Shown here piece by piece: positions 1-6,890 of a stretch of DNA of 17,206 bases. A model generated the notes under the pieces. The model did no database searches and had not been told where the DNA came from. It was given only the letters and a program-made list of their open reading frames with translations. Every line of letters starts with the position of its first letter. The first letter of the stretch is position 1. A program made the translations under genes and the position numbers. Source of the stretch: Candidatus Phycorickettsia trachydisci (GTDB lineage Bacteria; Pseudomonadota; Alphaproteobacteria; Rickettsiales; Rickettsiaceae); assembly GCA_945875085.1 (NCBI GenBank), contig CAMCJU010000004.1, positions 1-17,206 on the forward strand, given 5' to 3'.

Positions 1-716
1 CCTGCCCCATAAACAAAATATCGCAATGGCCTTGAGGCAGTTACGCTAGGATCTAACTGTCTTATTGAGCCAGCCGCAGCATTTCTGGGGTTGGCAAATA
101 CATGCTCAGCGATACTCAATTGCGCTTGATTTAACTTAGCAAAATCATCTTTTTGCATGTAAATCTCGCCCCTGACCTCAAAAATATCTGGAACGTCACT
201 TAAATGCGCAGGGAAATTGGCAATAGTCTTTAGATTTTTAGTAATATCCTCTCCTATATAACCGTCCCCCCTTGTGGCAGCATACTTTAATTCACCGCCT
301 ACAAAATACGCAGAAAACGACAAGCCGTCAATTTTTAATTCGCAGCATAGTTCTGGAAAATAATCTATTAATAAAAACTTCTGGCACTTAGTGATAAAGT
401 CTTCAAATTCTTGCGCATTAAAAACATTGTCCAAAGAAAGCATAGGTATCTTATGCTCGACTTTTGAAAACTTTGCGCTTGCCTTTGCGCCAATTTCTTT
501 AAGAGGATTATCCTGGATTACAAGATCAGGAAATTTAAGCAAGATAGCGCTAAAGACGTTAACTAGCATATCGTAATGAGCATCACTAACAAGAGGCTTA
601 TTATCAACATAATATGCTTTATTATGCTTGCTAATTTCTAACTTAAGACTTTGCAAAACATCAAAAGCCTCCTGCTGACCTATATCTTGAATATCTATGC
701 TTATTAAAGGATTCAT
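1..716 (-). CDS. ligA: NAD-dependent DNA ligase LigA, N-terminal part (gene runs off the window)
   Basis: This is the first 238 or so residues of an NAD+-dependent DNA ligase, which seals nicks during replication and excision repair. I translated the minus strand from the ATG at 716-714. An N-terminal NAD-binding region is visible (HNKAYYVDNKPLVSDAHYD), then MLSLDNVFN. The nucleotidyltransferase core follows, with the adenylation motif CELKIDGLS, whose lysine is at about residue 128. After it come TRGDGYIGEDIT, EVRGEIYM and FANPRNAAAGSIRQLD, all hallmarks of the LigA family. The OB-fold, zinc finger, HhH and BRCT domains would lie beyond base 1. The gene sits 146 bp downstream of flgD on the same strand. 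It may be read through from the flagellar genes or have its own promoter in the AT-rich gap. Identity is certain; only the length is unknown. Confidence 0.96.
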   Translation of the reverse strand, partial: MNPLISIDIQDIGQQEAFDVLQSLKLEISKHNKAYYVDNKPLVSDAHYDMLVNVFSAILLKFPDLVIQDNPLKEIGAKASAKFSKVEHKIPMLSLDNVFNAQEFEDFITKCQKFLLIDYFPELCCELKIDGLSFSAYFVGGELKYAATRGDGYIGEDITKNLKTIANFPAHLSDVPDIFEVRGEIYMQKDDFAKLNQAQLSIAEHVFANPRNAAAGSIRQLDPSVTASRPLRYFVYGA

Positions 717-763
717 TTATACAGCTTATTTACCTCTTTTTGAACTCTTTAAAAATATAATCA

Positions 764-803
764 GCAAAATTTAATTAACAAAACTTAATTAGCAAAATTT
801 CAT
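764..803. repeat. Short imperfect tandem repeat in the flgD-ligA gap
   Basis: Three degenerate copies of a GCAAAATTTAATTA-like unit follow one another at about 764-778, 779-791 and 792-803. The gap is otherwise AT-rich with no convincing gene. The repeat may be simple AT-rich drift; no function can be assigned. Confidence 0.35.
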
Positions 804-862
804 CAATAACTATAAAAATAGGACGTCTACCAATATCCTGGCTGCTTGCAGTATCATTTTTA

Positions 863-2254
863 TCAGCTAGACACCCCCGTAATATCATCTGCGCCGATAT
901 CACCTTGATCAGTTTGAAGTATTAGCTTTCCTTTCGTTACGTAACATCCGCTTACAACACATTGAGCAGTCACTTTTATAGATGCTTCATATTTAGCAGA
1001 ACCGACTTTGCTCCAGTTTAACGATATTTTATCTCGTGCTTTTGATAGACACATCCCTTGCGCTAGGCTTGATTTATTGTCTACTTGCAAGTTTACTAAA
1101 GTGCCTGTCGAATCCTTATAATCAATATCTGCTACTAAGGTTTGATATTTCTTGAAACTCTTGTCCTTGCCAAGCTCAAGAGATCCTTGCTGCGCATTTA
1201 CATCATAAACACCCCTTAAAAGCTCTTTAGAAATCTTTTTGCCTACAAATTTCTGACCTTTTTCCAAAAGGTTTTTGGCTTTTTCTTCTCCCGTAAGCTC
1301 GGGAGCCGGAGCTGGAGAATCACCACTAGACAGAGACACAATATCATTTACATGATAAGCTTTTTTAGGATCATTCTTATCAATAACTTTAATCAGGTTT
1401 GGATCTGACCAGTCAATACCTCCTACCACAATCTCACAGCCACTTCTTGTTGTAACTTTATTGTCAATCCAATAAAGATATTGTTGCTTGTTGTTATCTT
1501 CCATCTGGCTTTGCTTTGCAGTATCAGCAAAAACTTGCACAACCTTATCTATATCGATGGAAACATCATCAATCATTAACTCACGCTTCCTTCTTCCTGC
1601 ATTATATTTATGGGATGTAACCTTCCCGCTAAAATCAGTAACACCTTTAATAGTCTGGCTCTTGCCTTCTCCATCCTCAAATGTTAAGTCAACTTCAAGC
1701 GTACAGTCATCATCAGTTAATTTTTTAGGAGCCTCAGGAGTCCACTTAAACTTATTCGAACCTAACTTAACCTCATCTGTTTCGATTCTATCCAATTCTC
1801 TTCCAGCAGAATTCATAACTCTTAAAGAAGCTTTGAGGTGCATAGCATCTGAAAATCTCTTTTTATCAATATTATAGCTAAATGTTAATGAATTTTCAAC
1901 CTTATCACCATGTCTACCGGAGTCGTTATATCCTATCTCTTTGCCTAATAATTGGTCAGGATCGAACGTCCCGCTACCTTTTTTAGCAATCTTGGCTTCA
2001 AACTTATTTTTTTCTAACATAGTGCCCATAAAGTCACTTGAAGCTTTGAGCATTTGGTCCATAATTTTACCAGCACTATCCTCATCAGTTGGGATAAAAC
2101 TTTTTGGCAGCGATTCCATATTTTTCTGAAGAAATTTTAGCCGATCATTAAACGACGCTAAAAGCTTGTCATTATCGCTGCGAGGACCAAGAGGCTTTTT
2201 TTGCTCCAACTGACTGCTAGAGCGCTGTGAAAAATTATTAGATGGAATAGACAT
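863..2254 (-). CDS. flgD: Flagellar hook-capping protein FlgD, extended form with a duplicated C-terminal module
   Basis: FlgD caps the growing flagellar hook and is needed for hook subunit assembly outside the cell. At 463 residues this protein is about twice the usual 220-300. The N-terminal 60 residues are Ser/Gln-rich. Residues 62-85 (KIMDQMLKASSDFMGTML) are the poorly conserved equivalent of the FlgD N-terminal region. Residues 101-245 match the FlgD tudor/Fn3 module: LLGKEIGY, LRVMNSAGREL, NKFKWTPE, then DFSGKVTSHKY and LMIDDVSIDIDKVVQV. After a PAPAPEL linker at about 314-320, a second similar module seems to follow (332-463): FVGKKI, DYKDSTGTLV, ISLNWSK, KLILQTDQGDIGADDITGV. The gene starts 5 bp after fliK, the usual alphaproteobacterial order, which supports the call. 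The duplication was seen by eye. The weak N-terminus means a FlgD-like paralogue remains possible. Confidence 0.78.
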   Translation of the reverse strand: MSIPSNNFSQRSSSQLEQKKPLGPRSDNDKLLASFNDRLKFLQKNMESLPKSFIPTDEDSAGKIMDQMLKASSDFMGTMLEKNKFEAKIAKKGSGTFDPDQLLGKEIGYNDSGRHGDKVENSLTFSYNIDKKRFSDAMHLKASLRVMNSAGRELDRIETDEVKLGSNKFKWTPEAPKKLTDDDCTLEVDLTFEDGEGKSQTIKGVTDFSGKVTSHKYNAGRRKRELMIDDVSIDIDKVVQVFADTAKQSQMEDNNKQQYLYWIDNKVTTRSGCEIVVGGIDWSDPNLIKVIDKNDPKKAYHVNDIVSLSSGDSPAPAPELTGEEKAKNLLEKGQKFVGKKISKELLRGVYDVNAQQGSLELGKDKSFKKYQTLVADIDYKDSTGTLVNLQVDNKSSLAQGMCLSKARDKISLNWSKVGSAKYEASIKVTAQCVVSGCYVTKGKLILQTDQGDIGADDITGVSS

Positions 2255-2259
2255 AATAA

Positions 2260-3945
2260 TTAAACTCTAATATTAATTTTAGAAACATCTTCATCATAAC
2301 CTTTTTCTATACCATAAGAATCAATGGCATCAATAGAAGCTTTTTCATAGATTAAAGATTGTTGATATTTGGGCTGGGAGTCTTTTTGATTAAAAGCGCC
2401 ATGATTATCGCTAAAATTATGCTCAAGATCAAAAGTAAGCTCAGTGTCTTTTACGTTTGTAACTGTGCTTAGCGATGCACGCAACTGCTCTACAGCAACT
2501 TTTAAATCCGCTAAAGTATTGCGATTTTCTGCTGAAATATTAATTTTTTGAATGGTTTTTTGATCTGCAGCAAAAACAATACGTACATTAATTTTACCAA
2601 GATCGGCAGGATTAAGCTTCAAGGTAATCTGAGACTGGCCTATTTTTTTCATATATGCTGCAGCCGCGCTGATCTGATCGGCAACGACTAAGTCCTTAGA
2701 GGTAAACTCAATGATATTATCAGTAGGATTGAATTTGACCGTCTTATCATCAAATAAAAAGACCTGTCTTGCATCATCAAAACTAGCAAAAGAATTATCT
2801 CTGGGATCGCCAAGATCATTATCTGACAAAACCTTTTGCTCAAAGGATGAAAAATTTTTATCAATAAGCTTGCTGCTATCACTTGCTACTGTAGAATTTT
2901 CAAAAGCCCGCAAATCATCATCCACGGCAAAATCGACAGATGCAACAGTAGCCCTTTTAGAATCCTGAAAATTAGAATCTTGGTCACTTGCCTTACTCGA
3001 GCGAGCTAGATCAAGCAAATCCTCCTCCCGAAGATCCAAGGAAAAAGATTTATCAGCTTTAGGCTCATTTACCTTAGACTCTTCACGGTTTACCTCTTGA
3101 GCAAATCGAGCAGGAACCTGAAGAACATCAGTATCAATCTGCGATAAATCTTCCCCGACTTTATCGCTGTCAAAATTTCTTACAGAATTAACCTCTAAAT
3201 TGCCTCCAAAAGGATTTACCATGATCGGCATTTGCTCCGAAGTAACATTGCCAACCCCTTGCCCCCAAGACTCGTCTTGCAAATCCTGGCTCTCAAGATC
3301 CAAATCATCAAAATCATCAGTAGAAAGCGTTTGATTGGCATTAAAATCAGCGCTAACAAAATCAACATTAAAATCAACGTCAAAAGAACCCTTCAAACCA
3401 GCATCTATAGGAACCTCTTGACCTGCATGAAATTTAGCAAACTTTGATGCGTCAACATCATTAGAAACGTCATTGGAAATGACAAGCTCCCATACTGCTG
3501 GCTGATTATCGATTTCATCATCGCTAGAATCATACTCACCTCCTGGAATGTCATCTCCTGAATCGGTCTCGACATCACGCTTCATAGCTAGCTGACCATC
3601 ATCTTGCGGATCAGACTTAACAACCTGGCTCCCATCTGCATCTTTGGCGACTGGCGCTGCTTTGGCGACTGGCTCTGACTTAACGGTAGCATAGTTGCCA
3701 GTATCATTTATTTTTGGGGCTTTTTGGGCAAATGCCTCTGATGCCAATTTTTCTTGACCAAGACCTCCTTTAGCAAGGGACTCTTTAGCAAGCCCCCCTT
3801 TACCAAAAGCCTGTTTATGAAACTCAGGACGAATCATCTGTGCAAACACATCATCCGTACCTTGAGCCTTATTTTTGCTATAAACTTGCCCAGCCGCGCA
3901 TCCCAAAGAAGAATCTAGAACTTTAACAGAAGAATCATTTGACAT
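2260..3945 (-). CDS. fliK: Flagellar hook-length control protein FliK
   Basis: FliK measures hook length and switches the export apparatus from hook to filament substrates. The conserved FliK C-terminal domain (Flg_hook) lies at about residues 420-520. It is recognisable from ITLKLNPADLGKINVRIVF, followed by KINISAENRNTLADLKVAVE and QLRASLS, the usual LxPxxLGxxxV and LxxLRxxL pattern. The first 400 residues are low-complexity, very acidic and probably disordered, as in other FliK proteins that act as a molecular ruler. They include a Gly/Lys/Ala pseudo-repeat near residues 47-75 and an Ala-rich PVAKAAPVAKDA repeat. The start at 3945 lies 60 bp downstream of tyrS and is the first ATG. The stop is followed 5 bp later by flgD, so the two are very likely co-translated. 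At 561 residues it is within the broad family range. Confidence 0.87.
   Translation of the reverse strand: MSNDSSVKVLDSSLGCAAGQVYSKNKAQGTDDVFAQMIRPEFHKQAFGKGGLAKESLAKGGLGQEKLASEAFAQKAPKINDTGNYATVKSEPVAKAAPVAKDADGSQVVKSDPQDDGQLAMKRDVETDSGDDIPGGEYDSSDDEIDNQPAVWELVISNDVSNDVDASKFAKFHAGQEVPIDAGLKGSFDVDFNVDFVSADFNANQTLSTDDFDDLDLESQDLQDESWGQGVGNVTSEQMPIMVNPFGGNLEVNSVRNFDSDKVGEDLSQIDTDVLQVPARFAQEVNREESKVNEPKADKSFSLDLREEDLLDLARSSKASDQDSNFQDSKRATVASVDFAVDDDLRAFENSTVASDSSKLIDKNFSSFEQKVLSDNDLGDPRDNSFASFDDARQVFLFDDKTVKFNPTDNIIEFTSKDLVVADQISAAAAYMKKIGQSQITLKLNPADLGKINVRIVFAADQKTIQKINISAENRNTLADLKVAVEQLRASLSTVTNVKDTELTFDLEHNFSDNHGAFNQKDSQPKYQQSLIYEKASIDAIDSYGIEKGYDEDVSKINIRV
3642..3673. repeat. 18-bp-period direct repeat inside fliK
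   Basis: The 14-mer CTTTGGCGACTGGC occurs at 3642-3655 and again at 3660-3673. On the minus strand it encodes the repeated hexapeptide unit PVAKxA in the disordered N-terminal half of FliK. Such in-frame repeats can change number by slippage and so alter ruler length. Confidence 0.6.
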
Positions 3946-4005
3946 AATTTTGTAGATATAATAGTTTTTATAATTTTAAGTGGTAAGCAATTTTCGTGCC
4001 ACAAG

Positions 4006-5274
4006 TTATTTTAATTTTATTAACATATGCTTTTTACTGCTACTAGATAGCTTTAAATTGCCATCAGAAAAATGCTCTAAGTCTATAAGTAAATTTTCAT
4101 CATCCACTTTGACATCATTGATACTGACGCTATTTCCACGAACAAAACGCCTACCTTGAGAATTAGAGCTAGCCAATCCGCTATTTTTAAGCAACTGATT
4201 TATATGAATACCGTCGCTTAAATCCTGCCGGGAAATCTCAAATGTAGGCATGTTTACATCCACAAGACCTTCCTCAAATAGCGCATGCGCAGTATGAATA
4301 GCCTGGAGAGCACTCTCTTGACCATGACATAATTGCGTCAAATTAAAGGCCAACTGCTCTTTTGCTTTATTGATATCTTGCTGAGCTAAATCTTGAAAAT
4401 GAATCATCTGATCAGGGGTAAATTCACAGTAAAGTTTGGCAAATTTAACCACATCACGATCATCGGTATTGCGCCAAAATTGATAATAATCATAAGGAGA
4501 GAGCATATCATCGTTAATCCAAACTGCCCCATTAACACTTTTTCCCATTTTGGAGCCATTTGCAGTGGTCAGCAAAGGTGTTGTGATGCCAAAAAGCTCA
4601 TGAGCAAGAACTTTATGAGCCGCCTCAATGCCCATAATAATATTGCCCCACTGATCACTGCCACCTATTTGTAAAAGGCAATCATAATTCTGACTCAAAT
4701 GACAAAAGTCATACCCTTGAATTAGCATGTAATTAAACTCCAAAAAGCTTAAATGCTGATTGTTATCTAGCCTTGCTTTTGCCGTTTCGATACCTACCAT
4801 CTTGTTAACAGAAATATGACGTCCGTAATCTCGCAAAAAGTCAAGATAACCTACAGCATTAAGCCACTGACTATTGCGAAGCAATATAGCATCATCTTTA
4901 CCATCGCCAAATTTTAGAAATTTCATCAATGAATTTTCAATGCCCTTTATATTACTGTCGATTTCTGACAAGCTCAAAATCTTGCGCGCTGATGTCTTGC
5001 CAGTGGGATCGCCGATGCTTGTGGTAGCATCTCCAATAATTACAATTGGCTTATGCCCGTGCTTTTGCAATAACCTTAAAATCATTATTTGCATCAAATT
5101 GCCCACATGCAAAGATGGCGCCGTGCAATCAAAGCCAATATAGGCAGCTACTTTCTTTGTCGCAAAAATTTCGCCCAATTTCTCCAAATTAGTTGACTGG
5201 TACAGATATCCTCTAGAGATAAATTCTTCTAAAAAATTCTCAGCCAAAGCGGGACTTGAGTCTTGTAGTGTCAT
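4006..5274 (-). CDS. tyrS: Tyrosyl-tRNA synthetase TyrS
   Basis: This class I aminoacyl-tRNA synthetase charges tRNA-Tyr in the cytoplasm. The 422-residue length is normal for the bacterial enzyme. The HIGH-like motif is HVGN (residues 56-59), preceded by AAYIGFDCTAPSL. Tyrosine and ATP-site motifs follow: GDATTSIGDPTG, QGYDF (186-190) and QIGGSDQWGNI (202-212). The KMSKS loop is present as KMGKS (242-246). A C-terminal S4-like RNA-binding domain occupies about 350-422 (DGIHINQLL, GRRFVRGNSVSIND). The ATG overlaps the stop of the upstream methyltransferase by 4 bp, so translation is probably coupled. The fliK-flgD pair lies downstream after 60 bp. Nothing catalytic appears missing. Confidence 0.97.
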   Translation of the reverse strand: MTLQDSSPALAENFLEEFISRGYLYQSTNLEKLGEIFATKKVAAYIGFDCTAPSLHVGNLMQIMILRLLQKHGHKPIVIIGDATTSIGDPTGKTSARKILSLSEIDSNIKGIENSLMKFLKFGDGKDDAILLRNSQWLNAVGYLDFLRDYGRHISVNKMVGIETAKARLDNNQHLSFLEFNYMLIQGYDFCHLSQNYDCLLQIGGSDQWGNIIMGIEAAHKVLAHELFGITTPLLTTANGSKMGKSVNGAVWINDDMLSPYDYYQFWRNTDDRDVVKFAKLYCEFTPDQMIHFQDLAQQDINKAKEQLAFNLTQLCHGQESALQAIHTAHALFEEGLVDVNMPTFEISRQDLSDGIHINQLLKNSGLASSNSQGRRFVRGNSVSINDVKVDDENLLIDLEHFSDGNLKLSSSSKKHMLIKLK

Positions 5275-6035
5275 TTTTTTCCATAAACCGTTATTATTTC
5301 AAACTCCGCAATAAACTTCTCGCGACATTGCAATAAATTTAAGTATAAACCTTTCGCCAGGTGCTGACCAGTACTTTTAAACATTTTATTTGATTCTCCC
5401 ATACTTTGCAGATCTCTCATCAGCGCAAGGCAACTAGGATACTCCACCTCCAGCAAATCAGATTCGGCTACAACAGATTTAAAGCCGACTTTTTGCAAAA
5501 TAGCTGCAGCATGATCTTTGGTAATATACGGAGAAATATGAGGACTTGCGGGTTTATTAAGCTTTATCTCCATCTCCAGGAGACGGCTACGTAAATGTTT
5601 CAGCGAAGATCCGCCAGCAAAATTAGCTATAAAAATCCCTCCTAGCTTTAAGTTGCAATAAATTTTATATAAAAAAACAGGCACGTCGTTAATCCAATGC
5701 AGATTAAAGCACGACAAAACCATGTCATTTTGACTTTCTTGCAGATCCAATTCCTCATCATCACAAATAATTTGCCGCATGCAAGGATTAAGGGCCAATA
5801 ACTTAGCAGAAGAGTCTGTTACTATTAAGTCAAGATGCAAAATTTGCTTGGTAAGACAACCGCTTCCAGCGCCAATCTCCAAAACCCGCTTTGATGAAAT
5901 CTGGCCAGAGGTTATTTGCAATAAATCAAGCCTATTACAAATGGAGCTAGCGGCAAAAGAGCGTAAAAAGCTATCGCTATTAACGCAGCGCTCACGACTT
6001 GCCCTTAAGGCGTTACGATCAAAAACGCGTGGCAT
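5271..6035 (-). CDS. SAM-dependent methyltransferase-fold protein, NDUFAF5/BioC-like
   Basis: This is a 254-residue class I SAM-binding protein. Motif I is VLEIGAGSG (residues 51-59). The N-terminal FDRNALRASRERC and the stretch LHWINDVPVFL (112-122) are typical of the NDUFAF5/BioC group. So are NFAGGSSLKHLRSRLLEME (138-156), the SPHISPY segment and LMRDLQSMGESNKM. Human NDUFAF5 hydroxylates an arginine on a complex I subunit; BioC methylates malonyl-ACP for biotin synthesis. The GG-S-LKHLR and MGESN motifs fit the alphaproteobacterial NDUFAF5-like branch better, so a complex I assembly role is the favoured inference. The ATG directly follows the TAA of the upstream DUF155 gene, and the 3' end overlaps tyrS by 4 bp. 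The substrate cannot be decided from sequence alone. Confidence 0.82.
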   Translation of the reverse strand: MPRVFDRNALRASRERCVNSDSFLRSFAASSICNRLDLLQITSGQISSKRVLEIGAGSGCLTKQILHLDLIVTDSSAKLLALNPCMRQIICDDEELDLQESQNDMVLSCFNLHWINDVPVFLYKIYCNLKLGGIFIANFAGGSSLKHLRSRLLEMEIKLNKPASPHISPYITKDHAAAILQKVGFKSVVAESDLLEVEYPSCLALMRDLQSMGESNKMFKSTGQHLAKGLYLNLLQCREKFIAEFEIITVYGKK

Positions 6036-6869
6036 TTAGTTAAATAACAAGGCAAATAATTTTGTATCCATAAGATGTACAAAGCCAGTTAAAACCTCTA
6101 TTGTAATTAAAAATACAATAATTAACTCAAGGCGAGTTGAATGTTTATAATTTAATTCATTAGAAAGAAGAGTGTAGAGCTCATGGATCATATCAAGTCG
6201 ATGATTTAAAATATTTTGCCTGACCTGAATATCTTGAAAATCAGCGGTCATCAAGTATAGCGGCTCATAACTAGGTTTGCGCCAAAAAAATTCAGGAGTA
6301 TCCAAAATATCATTATGAAGATTAATAGAATATCTTTCATTAAATAAAAAGCCTATTTGTTTTGAGATATTGGTTTTTGACAAAGATACTGTACCTTTGG
6401 CGGCAAGTTCTTTTTGCAAGGGGGTAGTCTGCTCCAATAAGCGATTTACAGATTTTTCCAAAGCGCTTAACTTCACCGACTGAGCCAGCGCGTAAGAAAC
6501 GGCAAGTTTTGTAAAAACAGTTACTTCTTTTAAAAAAATCTCATTACGCTCCTCATCTATAAAGTTTTTTTCCAAAGAAGGGTCATCTCTAAAGGAAATA
6601 AGATCTAGATAAATAGGTTTAACGGGCTCTATAGCAAAATTTAATAAATCAGCCAATATCTGCGTTTCTTCTTCGATGTTACCACCCCAAATTACCGCGC
6701 AACCAAAAGAAAAACAAAATATATCTATCGTTTTATTATCCTTAAGTAATGACTTTTGCACATGTACTACATCGTCAAAATGCTTAGGCTCAAGGCCCGT
6801 GGCTACAAAATGCTTAACCAAATTATCCATTTCATAACTACTAGAACTGCAATAAGAGGAACATCTCAT
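6036..6869 (-). CDS. RMD1/SIF2 family protein (DUF155), C-terminal membrane anchor
   Basis: The family includes yeast Rmd1 and human RMND1, a mitochondrial inner-membrane protein needed for organellar translation. The bacterial role is not established. Family signatures run the whole length: SSYCSSSSYEMDNL at the N-terminus, DVVHVQKS, IDIFCFSFGCAVIWGG (about 49-64), AVSYALAQSVKLSALEKSV, GFLFNERYSINLHNDILDTPEFFW and QNILNHRLDMIHELYTLL. A hydrophobic C-terminal segment at about 250-272 is the expected membrane anchor. The start is supported because the family's YC-xx-SY motif begins right after it, although no strong ribosome binding site is visible. The gene is 21 bp downstream of uvrA, and its TAA abuts the methyltransferase ATG. 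Confidence 0.9.
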   Translation of the reverse strand: MRCSSYCSSSSYEMDNLVKHFVATGLEPKHFDDVVHVQKSLLKDNKTIDIFCFSFGCAVIWGGNIEEETQILADLLNFAIEPVKPIYLDLISFRDDPSLEKNFIDEERNEIFLKEVTVFTKLAVSYALAQSVKLSALEKSVNRLLEQTTPLQKELAAKGTVSLSKTNISKQIGFLFNERYSINLHNDILDTPEFFWRKPSYEPLYLMTADFQDIQVRQNILNHRLDMIHELYTLLSNELNYKHSTRLELIIVFLITIEVLTGFVHLMDTKLFALLFN

Positions 6870-6890
6870 AAAAATTACTTTTTGTTAAAA

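Noticed and set aside
1488..1877. 129-residue open frame on the plus strand within flgD
   Set aside because: It is an antisense shadow of flgD. The flgD frame has recognisable domains and this one has none.
4393..4674. 93-residue plus-strand frame within tyrS
   Set aside because: Antisense shadow of a firmly identified synthetase gene.
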